A stretch of DNA of 64,000 nt from Tribonema minus (taxonomy: Eukaryota > Sar > Xanthophyceae > Tribonematales > Tribonemataceae), in contig JAFCMP010000171.1 of NCBI GenBank assembly GCA_017506865.1, positions 56,942-120,941 of the forward strand, written 5' to 3'. Shown one piece after another: positions 30,801 through 39,629 of this stretch. Positions within the stretch are counted from its first letter, which is position 1, and each line of letters begins with the position of its first letter. Made by a program: the position numbers and the translations under genes. The notes under the pieces are model-generated. The model did no database searches. It was not told the DNA's origin and saw nothing but the letters and a program-made list of their open reading frames with translations.

Positions 30801-33800
30801 CAATGCGCACATCAGATTGGAAGCATGAGCATTGCAATGGAAGAAGCATTGCCATACCAGGCACATCAGAGTACCACCACTGTTTGCACTTACGCCAGTG
30901 CGAAGGCCCTTGCGGACAGTCTCCACAGTTGGCCCACCGATGTTGAGCTGCAGAAGCGACGTGACCCTGGGCCCTGCCCAGAATAGAAGCACCTGGTACA
31001 GGGCATGTGTTGATGGTGACCACCTGCACAGTGTCAGGCACACGTAAAATGATTGATGTTAAAGGCTGGTAGCTTACATTGACCAAAGATGTGTGTAGCC
31101 CTTGAAAGCCAGCGTCGGCGTTGTGCCGTCAACTGTTGAGAGTACAGTGCGGCAAACTAATGATCATGCTCTCTCCGCATGCCTTTCAGGTGCTTGCTAA
31201 TCCATGCGTCAAGTCAGCCAAGTTTCGAGTCAGCCTTCAGCATTCATGCAGGCACCAGTACACCAAGTGGCGGCTACACCTGCATATTCAAAGTTGAACT
31301 TGAAGTTCGAGATCTTGTTGCCACATCTTGCCTGTTGCCTGACGCGCCTGCAGCATTCATATTCCGCGCGAGGTCCCTGATGAAGTTCATGAGCACTGCC
31401 TGATCAGCGCCTAGTCTGCCGCGATCATACGCGCGGTTGAGGTCATCAACGATTTTACGCATGTCGCCGCGACCAGCTGCCGCCTCCAGACGTTGCCGTA
31501 GACCGAGCACCTGCACGCTCTTCCGGCAGATGACGGTGCTCTGCCGAAACAGCTGCACCAAAGAAGACCGTATAACGTGTAAGCGGAAGAAGCTGATATG
31601 ATACAGATACATACAGATACACATCTGGGCAACAGCGTGCTGCAGCTCACCTGGTACCTGAGCTCACGATTATCTTCGCGCAACTTGCGTGCTCGATCTA
31701 CCAGTTCAGGCCTGCCCATGTACCTGTACGAATGACACACATGGACAGGGCTCGCAAGTCAAACGAAAAGTGGCGTTGCTCGATTTACCAGTTCAGGCCT
31801 GCCTAGTACCTGCACGAATGACACTCAAGGACAGCCGACTCGCAAGTCAAACGAACGTGGCGTTGAGTGACAGAAACCAAGTGCAGTGATATATATGAGG
31901 GGTTCCAAGGAAACTCAGACATAGTACCTACCTCATGTTTTTGTGGCTCCCATGCGTAGCCTGACCCGCCTGCCTGATCATCCGTCTGCGGAAGTCATCC
32001 AACTTTGGAATAGATGCGCAGTAGCCGCACATGCCGTGACCAAAAGCTGCGTTGGCATCGGTTTGGATTCGCAAGCACTTGCGGTGTCGCACAGTCCCAC
32101 GCAGCAGTAGCATCTTTCCTTGGGTGTCGTCACCGTCAACATCCTCATCAGACGCCACATAAATGGGATCTGCCTCCGAGACAAGGTCGTCGTTGGAAGC
32201 TCCGGCAGCGTCAGTCTCCTGCATGTACTGCAGAAGAAAAGCTGGCGCTGCAGATACAACGGCCAACAGTAAGCATACAATGAGAAAGCACATACTAAGC
32301 GCACACGTACAACCCCCATAATATGTTTTAATGCGAACAGCGACGTACATAGTGTATGCCGTGTGCTGCTCACAATGTGCCACAATGGCCAAACGGCCAT
32401 ATTTCATGATGTAAAGAGCATACATCACATCTGGTTGTAAGCATACATAAAGTATATGCATGGCACATCCCTCATATCCTATAGTGTACGTATGCTTGCA
32501 TGTGTGAAATGTGAAATGAGGGTTTTGTTGGGCTGTTGTGCAGTTCAGATACTGACATGACCCGCATATGCACCGCTGTGTGCTAAGTATACCGAGTCTC
32601 AAATTGCCAAACCAAGTGATCAGTAAGCATGCAGTGGGCGACTGTCGTTGAAACTGCATACATTCTGTCGGTGGCGTGCATCGGATTCAATTTGGGTGTA
32701 CACTACAGCTATAGCTGGGCCTCTGTGGCTCCACGGTATTCCACACATAAAGCGACAGTCGCTACAATATGCAATGTCGTGCCTATGAGGTGCTACTTGC
32801 CTGGCTCCTCCACCGGATCGATGTACCACTCTGCTCCTGCTAGTCCGCTGTCCTTCAGTGGCTGCACGCTGTACTCCTTGCTGGCGTAAAAATGTTTCTG
32901 CCTGTACCAGCCGAAGCACAGTTGCCTCAGTCCACGCTCCCTGCCATGCATGCATCAAATCACATGTGATTTGGCTAAGTGGCAGGGTACGTGGTTCTAT
33001 GAGCACCATTGACTGTGATCGCTCAGCAAGTGCAAGCGCTTGCAATAGAGTGGGCAACAAGCAAAATGCGCCTCTTATACTCATCAGCAGTGGCATGCAT
33101 CATGCATGTATATGCAGCTGTAGAACAAGCAATCGCACTAGTATCATGTGGCTGGCATATGCAATGCCACCATCAACAATGCCGCTGCGAGTGGTCATAG
33201 GGGCACCGCATCTGCATTGTCACCTGCTCACAGCTAGCCCAGTGTCATCAGCTGCTGCTGCTTTGAAGGGCAGCTGCGCCTGCCTCAGGCCACTTGCAAC
33301 GTGCTGCTGGTGTCTCTCACTCCGGACGTGCTCCTTGCAACGCTGCTTTGCGTCTAGGCACTCATCCATGAGTGCCGGCAGAGCCAAGCAAAAGCCATCA
33401 AAGCCGCATGCTCTGTCCCTGATGCAGCTGGGGCACCGCACCTGTCGCCCTTCCCTATCCACCACCAGGTGCCGATCTAAGTCTGCCACATACGCCTCCA
33501 AGCCAAGCCATTGCTGCTCCTCTGCATCAGTGCGCCGTACATGAGTGGGCGCAGCGGGCGCTACCTCCATGGTTGTATCCTCAGAACCCGCCGCGGATCC
33601 TGCACGCAATGCAGCATACCAAAAAAAAGACCAGTAGGAAACAAAGTGAGTGCCACTGTAACGCATGCATGATAAAATGGGTCTGTTTCAAATCATTGCT
33701 GCTTCAGAACGGCATTGATCACATGAAGTACGCGAAATGCTGCTGTTCACAGCAGCCATACCTGGTGGCACGTGGTGCATTCGATGAGTCACAGATGTCT

Positions 33801-34629
33801 CCAACAATACTTGTGTTGATGACGTGATCAGTGTCGGCAAGCGAGTTTAAGTGGCACCAGCTGCGCTTTGTGGCAAGCATTGCGCAGCTTTCTCCTTGTG
33901 ACTGCTATAGACATCAATGACAAGCAGCTGACATTCCTTACCAGTACAAAGCACGTGTTTGCGTTAAAAAGTAGTGCTGTTGGAGGCACGTTGCGTTGAA
34001 GATAGTGCTGGCCGAGACAAGGCACCCTGTTGCTTTCCGCTTCAATATGCCGTCAGTGGCAACGTTCAACACTTGCCTTCATCATCAGCACTAGCATCCC
34101 TGAGTGTGCCAATGTTTGACGCCAGAGGTACTGGCGCAGCTGCAGCCGCGCAATGCTGACACTGTTGCTGGCGCTTCTGTTGTCCTGGGGTCCCGATGTG
34201 CGCCTTGAAGTTGGCCAATGACGCTGTTGCATGTATGGCCGGTTTGGGGGTGCCACCGCTGGAGTAGACTTTCTGGCAGCATAGGCAGAGGACCTCAAAG
34301 GCCTTGTTCAGCGGATCCTCCTGTCTGTATCCTGCACGCTGCTGTATCCTAAAGTGCTCAAAGCCCAGCCCTTGCGGCGGTGGTGGGCGCACTAGCTGCT
34401 CCGCGTAGCTCTCCAAGCCAGCAAGAAAATCTGGATCAGCACACGACAGAAAGCATGCACGCCTTCTGAGGAACGGCAGGCACTACATTCAGCAGATTCA
34501 ACAAGTTGCTACATACTATACCCCCCTATTGGTGAAACGCCATGCACAAACGCACAGCGTTCTACATGACAGCAACCCGAACAAGCGAAAACTACACAAC
34601 AAAAAACGATCTCAGGTGTGCTGTTGCTG

Positions 34630-34662
<33 letters not shown>

Positions 34663-35093
34663 CTGCTGCTGCTGCTGCTGCGTCTACTGCTCAATCTGCT
34701 GCTGTACTTGCCTGCTTTGGCGCCTCCGCCTGCAAGGCTGAGCTCCGCCAGCTGCACTCGGGTGTGGCCTTGATATGCAGGGTTGCCTGTATCGTGCAGC
34801 GCAGGGCCGCAAATGCTGCAGAACACCTTTGTGCACTCCTGGCAATATTCCACCCCTGCCGTCCCATCGCAGCTGCCGCACCCACTGGCTAAAAATAGAC
34901 TGCGGGCCCCAGCACACGCATCCGCATTGCTATGGACCTTCTCGCAGCACACACGGCAAAGCGGTCCAAGGGTGCCTTGTGATGAGGCAAAGCGACATGG
35001 AGTGCAGATTTGCAGCAGCACGGGGTCCTGTTGCTGGGTGCACCAGACACAGGAGATGAGCACGGCTCCTGCAGAATGAGCCTGTGCTGCCAT
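24826..35093 (-). CDS. P-element/THAP9-like transposase, 19 exons, 1622 aa
   Basis: Exons (plus coordinates, transcribed right to left): 34712-35093, 34077-34430, 33224-33599, 32801-32940, 31932-32247, 31651-31711, 31332-31552, 30894-31023, 30534-30783, 30221-30339, 29724-29958, 29267-29574, 28628-28836, 28115-28358, 27829-27899, 27182-27454, 26876-26953, 25909-26434, 24826-25401. All phases agree and no stop falls inside. Parts: two B-box-like Cys/His modules (exon 1); BED-like Cys/His segments (exons 2-3); CGYC...FRRRM (exon 5); helical KLREDNRELRYQ (exon 6); LNIGGPTVETVRK (exon 8); EDETKI and LVGFCG (exon 9); GHASDGDARRRKLQLED (exon 11); SQDPIHNGKKLMNP (exon 12); SDCCEKVFSELCG (exon 14); a Lys/Arg-rich C-terminus. 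The D..D..(D-P-x-H)..E order fits the RNase H fold of P/THAP9 transposases. Introns after exons 1, 2, 4 and 7 begin GC. Exon 17's acceptor is the least certain; an ATG at 35127-35129 is an alternative start. Confidence 0.75.
25842..25908. repeat. tandem duplication spanning the intron 18 donor
   Basis: GCATGTACCAACAGTAAA...CACCTG occurs twice, ~37 bp apart, so a second decoy 5' splice-site copy sits inside the last intron. Confidence 0.6.
31687..31868. repeat. 91-bp tandem duplication of exon 6 edge
   Basis: The block from GTGCTCGATCTACCAGTTCA through TGGCGTTG is repeated once with several differences, copying the upstream half of the 61-bp exon 6 and its acceptor into the preceding intron. 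Confidence 0.75.
34618..34706. repeat. CTG/CAG trinucleotide tract in intron 1
   Basis: Interrupted (CTG)n of about 85 bp next to the GC donor of intron 1. Read through without splicing, it would encode a Ser run on the minus strand. Confidence 0.85.
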
Positions 35094-35266
35094 ATTTACC
35101 CTCCACCGCCTGTCACCTACCCATGACACCCACTAACTCAAAGACCTCGGATTCGAGCAGATCTCATCCAGCCGAATTCAACGGTGGTACTGCCGGGTGT
35201 TAGTTACATGATTAAGCGAAGTTAATAGACTTTCAAGTTTCAAGGCTCATTTACCCCCCCCACTCC

Positions 35267-35312
35267 CGTCGCGGAGGCAGGGGGGGGGGGGGGGGGAGCT
35301 TGGACCCCGGGG
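35267..35312. repeat. right terminal inverted repeat
   Basis: Reverse complement of the left end; contains a 17-base G run (35280-35296). CTTCAC follows at 35313-35318. Confidence 0.85.
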
Positions 35313-35318
35313 CTTCAC

Positions 35319-36825
35319 CGACAGTGTGCCCCCTTGGAATCCAGAAGTGGCAGCAGTGGATCTGTTCATATGCCATATCCTTGCTTGCTAGCAAACAAGA
35401 CACAAAGCCCAAAGCTGCTGGCAAAAGTGACGTTATGATTGCGAGGTCATAGGCTTATCGCTAATGACTCTTTCCTTGTGTGGTGTTGTAGCAGTTTGAC
35501 GTTGCATGTAGAATGTACAGTACCACGGCTTATGTGTGAGTTTAGACCGGTTTTGGCTTGCGCAAGAGCTGCCAGCACAGTCAAGTCAGGTGGAGATATC
35601 AATGAATTCAAATTCATTGCTGTCCTGTGATTTGTCACGGAATGCATGTGCACTCAATGCAGCTCTCCTTCTCCGAAGTGAGACTCAAACGCAACACGCC
35701 CCCCCCCCCCCCCCCCCCCCCCTTCAAACTGCAGTCAACATCACATAATCAAGCCAAACTTAGGGTTGCCCTGCCGAAAAGCATGCTGGTCCCGTATTGA
35801 ATCAGGTTAATGGAGGCCTGGGTCACCTTTGACAGTGCCCAGAACTGAGGACTATGCCAACACGTCTGAATCATATCTGTAGGAGAAATGATCACAGGGT
35901 ATCAGGCGCTTGTGCTGAAAGAACTAGTCCTGGTGCTGCGGGAGGTCCAACCCAACCCCAACAAACCCCACCCAAGCCTCACCCCGTCCCCACTATTCCA
36001 TTCCGCTGCACCAACGCTCCTCTCCGCGAGCAGGCCAGCGTTAACGTAAAGGTCACCCACCCATGTCGCTGCCATAATGGTCCCAGTTGCATTCAGGCCA
36101 GGGTACACAAACCACTGGGTACCAGGCACATTGGTGTCTCAAAGGAGCAGCAACAACACACACAACTACTGCAACAGCAGCAGTAGCAGCTGCAGCGGCA
36201 GCAGCGCCAACAGGAGCAACAGCGACCACGGTGGCAGCCGCAGCAGCAGCAGCAGATTCAGCGGCACTAAATGCGGGAGGGGCGGCAACAGGCTGAGCAG
36301 AGGTGGCGCCAGCAGCAACACTGGCGACCACGCCAACGGCGGCAACGGCAGCCGCACCAACCGTAGCCGCAGCGGCCAGCTCCGCTAGTGCTGCCACAGA
36401 CGCTGAGGGGCGCAGCCACTGTGCTTCTTAATGGTGGCAGCATCGCTGCCTAAGCTGGCGCAACTACTCAGCCGCGCGGTTGCGCCGCTCCATGATGGCG
36501 GCGAGCGAGTCGCGCTGCGTCGTGCGGACGCCTCCTCAATAGGCCCCGCGTCCGTTGCCGCGAGCATGGTTTCTTGCTCTTGGCGTTCACAGTGACTGCG
36601 GTCGGAGATCCTTGCCCCAAGCATGACCCTGCCTGCTGAACCCCGCATTTCGGCCCCGGGCCAAAACAGTTGGGTTAGCGCGGGGGTCAAGCCCTAGGTA
36701 ACATCCACTGGGCGCCCACGAACACTTGCAGTCACTAGGGCGCGCCTGTCCCTAGGGCACGTGACAATGTACGAATCTGGCACAGTTAATGAACTAGTCG
36801 GTATATGTGTATGTATAGCTTTTCG
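35319..36825. other. intergenic: dispersed repeat, poly-C, low complexity
   Basis: 35450-35800 holds a copy of a dispersed segment also found at 54150-54700 and 61895-62490. A 24-base C run lies at 35699-35722. 36130-36400 is GCA/CAG-rich and yields spurious Ala-rich or Gln/Ser-rich frames on both strands. A minus frame at 36385-36690 (ERQEQETMLAATDAGPIEEA) is weakly coding-like and unidentified. Confidence 0.45.
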
Positions 36826-37290
36826 CTTGCGCAGGCTGCGCGTTCACCAGCGACGACCGGCGGTCTTCACAGCTCGCCGGATTGAACTTGAAGTATCGGA
36901 CAAGACAAGCACCCGCCCAGAGCGTCCGTGAGGTCGCCACCTGCCCGCAAGTTACAGACACATGTAGGACGTATGCACTCCCAGCTTGGCGCTTGCGCAG
37001 GCTGCGTGTTCACCAGTGGCGACCACCGTTCATGACAGCCCGAGGATTAAAGGGCCAGACAGGACATTGTCAAGCGCTGAGATAAGCGCGAGCGCCACCG
37101 CTAGCTGCCACGCAGGCTACAGACACATGTAGGCTTCGCAAATTACCAGCATGGCGCTTGCGCAGGCTGCGCATTCATCAGCGGCAACCGCCAATCATGA
37201 CAGCTCGCGTGTTGAAGTGCCAGACGAGACATGCGTTCAGCTGAGCCAACAGCACCCGCCACCAGCTGCTGCAATGCTCAGTTACAGTGC
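36826..37290. repeat. satellite array 2, three units of ~165 bp
   Basis: Units start at CTTGCGCAGGCTGC at 36826, 36992 and 37157 and carry the same ordered blocks as array 1 (TTCACCAGCG, CATGACAGC, AGACACATGTAGG). They are about 15-20 bp shorter than those of array 1. The array ends ~400 bp upstream of the tyrosine recombinase gene. Confidence 0.85.
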
Positions 37291-37696
37291 GTATTTCAGG
37301 CACATGCAGGCTAGCTTGTTTCTTACCAGCTTGACTCCTTTTTTGCCTGTATTTCAGGCTAGCCTTACGTATGACTGTAGCCCAATCGAAGAACGCCAAG
37401 GTGCGGAATGGCGTGAGGCCGTAACACGCATTATAGCAGCTCAACGACAATCACGTTGCGACCAAGCGCCTGTTTGTGCGGACTTCTTACACGAGGGTTT
37501 GAAATGTGCCGGGTATGTCTGCAGATAAGGCATGTTGATTGTGGAGACTTCAAGTCTGCGAACGACAAGATCTTCGGGCGGTTGCGCGTTCAGTGCACCC
37601 GTATGGAATCTGAAATGTGCTTGCACGTGGCATGCCGTACACAAGACAATCGCGTCTAATGTTGATGGTTTATTATGTGGCTCACACTCAAAGAAC

Positions 37697-38932
37697 ATGT
37701 CCGCCGACAAGAATGCCACCGCTGCCGCCGCTCTCATTGCACACATGACGAGCGACCCCACTCTCGACCCTGCCGATCGAAACGCGGTCAACGCCTTCAT
37801 TTTCCGTTGGGCCTCTGAGCAGGTGCAGTTGCATGCCCGGTACAAGGCCCTGCTAGCGGAGGGTAGGCAAGGAGACGCAGCTCAAGTAAGGGCTGATAAC
37901 GGCGGCTTCGTCAACTGCGCCGCAACGCTAGAGTCCGTCATCACCAAGGCTCGCCGAACGCTGCCTGAGGGCAGCGCATGGGCGCGCCATTGCTATGCGC
38001 CGGCGCTAACAACCATGGTGAATGATGCGAGCGCCGCCAGGGTCGACTGTGCCTCCCCGAGCCGTCTTGAATATTGCACCGGCGAGATAATTAGGTGGGC
38101 GACTGAGCAGGCGGAACGCGCTGATCACCCAGATGCCGAGAAGGTCGCGCTGGCACTTGGGGCGCTCGGCGGTAGACGCGCCAAGGAGGTGCTGTACGGC
38201 AGCGAGCACCCGATGCGCAAGGTCGGCGAACACCGCGTTGCCGCCGTGCTCTGCGTGAAGGGCAGAAAGCGCGAAGTTTCGGAGGAGGAGTTTGACACAA
38301 TCATCGCGGCCGATCTTTACTTGCACGCCGTCGCCTTCGTGCGCAGCCGCATCCCTTGTGAGACTGTCGCCGACGTCAACCGCGCGGAAGCACGGATGCT
38401 CAACCGTATGGAGAGCACCCCTCTGCTGCGCAAGTTCAAGTCCGCGTTCCTTGATCACTTCAAACACCGCCAGAGGGCGGGCGTCAACCTCATGAGGACG
38501 CTGTACGCCACGGAGATGACAAAGGGATCTCAGCAATCGCTCGTCGACACCGCAAGGGTGCTCTGTCATCGCCCTGTCAGGCACGCCGCGAGACACTACG
38601 ATCTGATTCGGGCGGTGGAGGCGGACACCTCTGAGCCCGCAGCCGCCGAGCCGGAGCCAGTCTGCTCGCCCTGCGCTACGTTGGCCGCCGAGCCGGAGCC
38701 GGTCTACTCGCCCTGCGCAACGTTGGCCACCGCACAGGACGACACCCGGTCCGTCGCAGACACACTTCCAGATGCGGTCCAGGACGAAAACGTACCGACC
38801 AGGGCCGTCAAGCGCCAGAAGACAGCACCCTCCATGCGTATCGAAGACGCCGTCACCGTTGTCATCCTCTGCGCCGCTGTGGCTGCGCTGAAGAACAACG
38901 GTCACACCAAAACCCAGCTGCCGCCGCACTGA
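37697..38932 (+). CDS. tyrosine recombinase, Crypton/telomere-resolvase-like
   Basis: 411 residues; the start is ATG 37697 (MSADKNATAAAALIAHMTSD), although the frame is open further upstream. The catalytic set of a tyrosine recombinase is readable in order and spacing: box I GGRRAKEVL (R161), a beta-hairpin Lys in VKGRKR (K188/K191), box II NLMRTLYAT (R267, with Asn where many enzymes have His), then LCHRPVRHAARHY with H291 and the candidate nucleophile Y301. The 24 residues from R267 to H291 and the 10 from H291 to Y301 fit Cre/Int/telomere-resolvase geometry. The C-terminal ~100 residues are Ala/Pro/Glu-rich, with a short tandem repeat (EPEPVCSPCATLAA). Such enzymes cut and rejoin DNA through a Tyr-phosphodiester. 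No transmembrane or signal segment is seen. It may drive a Crypton-type element or resolve DNA ends; which one is not decidable here. Confidence 0.7.
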   Translation: MSADKNATAAAALIAHMTSDPTLDPADRNAVNAFIFRWASEQVQLHARYKALLAEGRQGDAAQVRADNGGFVNCAATLESVITKARRTLPEGSAWARHCYAPALTTMVNDASAARVDCASPSRLEYCTGEIIRWATEQAERADHPDAEKVALALGALGGRRAKEVLYGSEHPMRKVGEHRVAAVLCVKGRKREVSEEEFDTIIAADLYLHAVAFVRSRIPCETVADVNRAEARMLNRMESTPLLRKFKSAFLDHFKHRQRAGVNLMRTLYATEMTKGSQQSLVDTARVLCHRPVRHAARHYDLIRAVEADTSEPAAAEPEPVCSPCATLAAEPEPVYSPCATLATAQDDTRSVADTLPDAVQDENVPTRAVKRQKTAPSMRIEDAVTVVILCAAVAALKNNGHTKTQLPPH

Positions 38933-39093
38933 CATACCAGCCGAACGGCTTATGAAGTGCGCCGGCGAAGTGGCTGCTGCCGTGTCACTGGAGTGGAGGG
39001 GCTGCGAAGCACACCTGCGCGGCAAATGCCGCCACAACATCGTGTACAAGTCATCTGAAACCGTGCCTGCCGCCTAGTGCAACTTGAACAGGT

Positions 39094-39475
39094 CATGCCG
39101 AGCCCAGTCGGACATGAGGTTGCTTGCCAGCGCAGGCTTGAAGCGGGAGCACCATCCAAGCGGCCGAGGCACAAGGCGCCGCTGCCTCTCTTGTGCGATG
39201 ATTTGGTAAGGCGCATTCGGCGCGAGGGACACCAGATCAGTGAGCACCTGAATGCCGAATACCACCGTGAGCGCTATGCAGACATGTCCCCCCACATTCG
39301 GGGCCTGCGCACGGCACAGTCGCAGCTGGGTATGCTGTTGCACTGGATCCGCTGGGAGCGCACATGGTCCGTGGCAGGATCCAAAGCGTCTTTCTACCAG
39401 GGCTGCACCATAAGGCAGGCACTTGAGGGCCTCCGGAGCGACGACCACCAGCGCGAGCTGGAGGACGAACGCTGA
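39094..39475 (+). CDS. hypothetical small protein
   Basis: About 126 codons from MPSPVGHEVACQRRLEAGAP to a stop at 39475. It is basic and coding-like (DDLVRRIRREGHQISEHLN, LGMLLHWIRWERTW) but matches no family I know. It lies ~160 bp downstream of the tyrosine recombinase on the same strand and could belong to the same element. Confidence 0.4.
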
Positions 39476-39629
39476 ACACTTTCGCCGTCAGCTGCTGTCT
39501 CGACTCTAAGTGTCATCACGCACAGTGTGCGAAGCAAGCCACAGTCACTGTGGCATATGCCAGTATCGCGTCACATGCGTGTGATGCGCCAAGGCCCGTC
39601 AATCAGTGTCTGAATATATTTGTGATACC

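Larger units (their letters stand above)
24288..35312 (-). mobile_element. 11.0-kb TIR DNA transposon, P-element/THAP9-like
   Basis: Inverted termini of 46 bp (24288-24333 and 35267-35312) both begin CCCCGGGGTCCAAGCTCCCC, continue with a C tract and end CTCCGCGACG. CTTCAC lies immediately outside both ends (24282-24287 and 35313-35318), a 6-bp target duplication or the remains of a longer one. The interior holds one 19-exon minus-strand gene that fills the element: its ATG is ~220 bp from the right end and its stop ~540 bp from the left end. The gene has no detected frame break and the ends are well preserved, so the element looks whole and possibly autonomous. Superfamily placement rests on motif order only. 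Confidence 0.85.

Noticed and set aside
27166-31086. Separate small minus-strand genes between 27 and 31 kb
   Set aside because: Their phases and splice sites join into the single 19-exon transposase model.
36053-36397. Ala/Val-rich minus ORF resembling membrane segments
   Set aside because: Product of a GCA/CAG low-complexity stretch; the other strand gives Ser/Asn- and Gln-rich frames of equal length.
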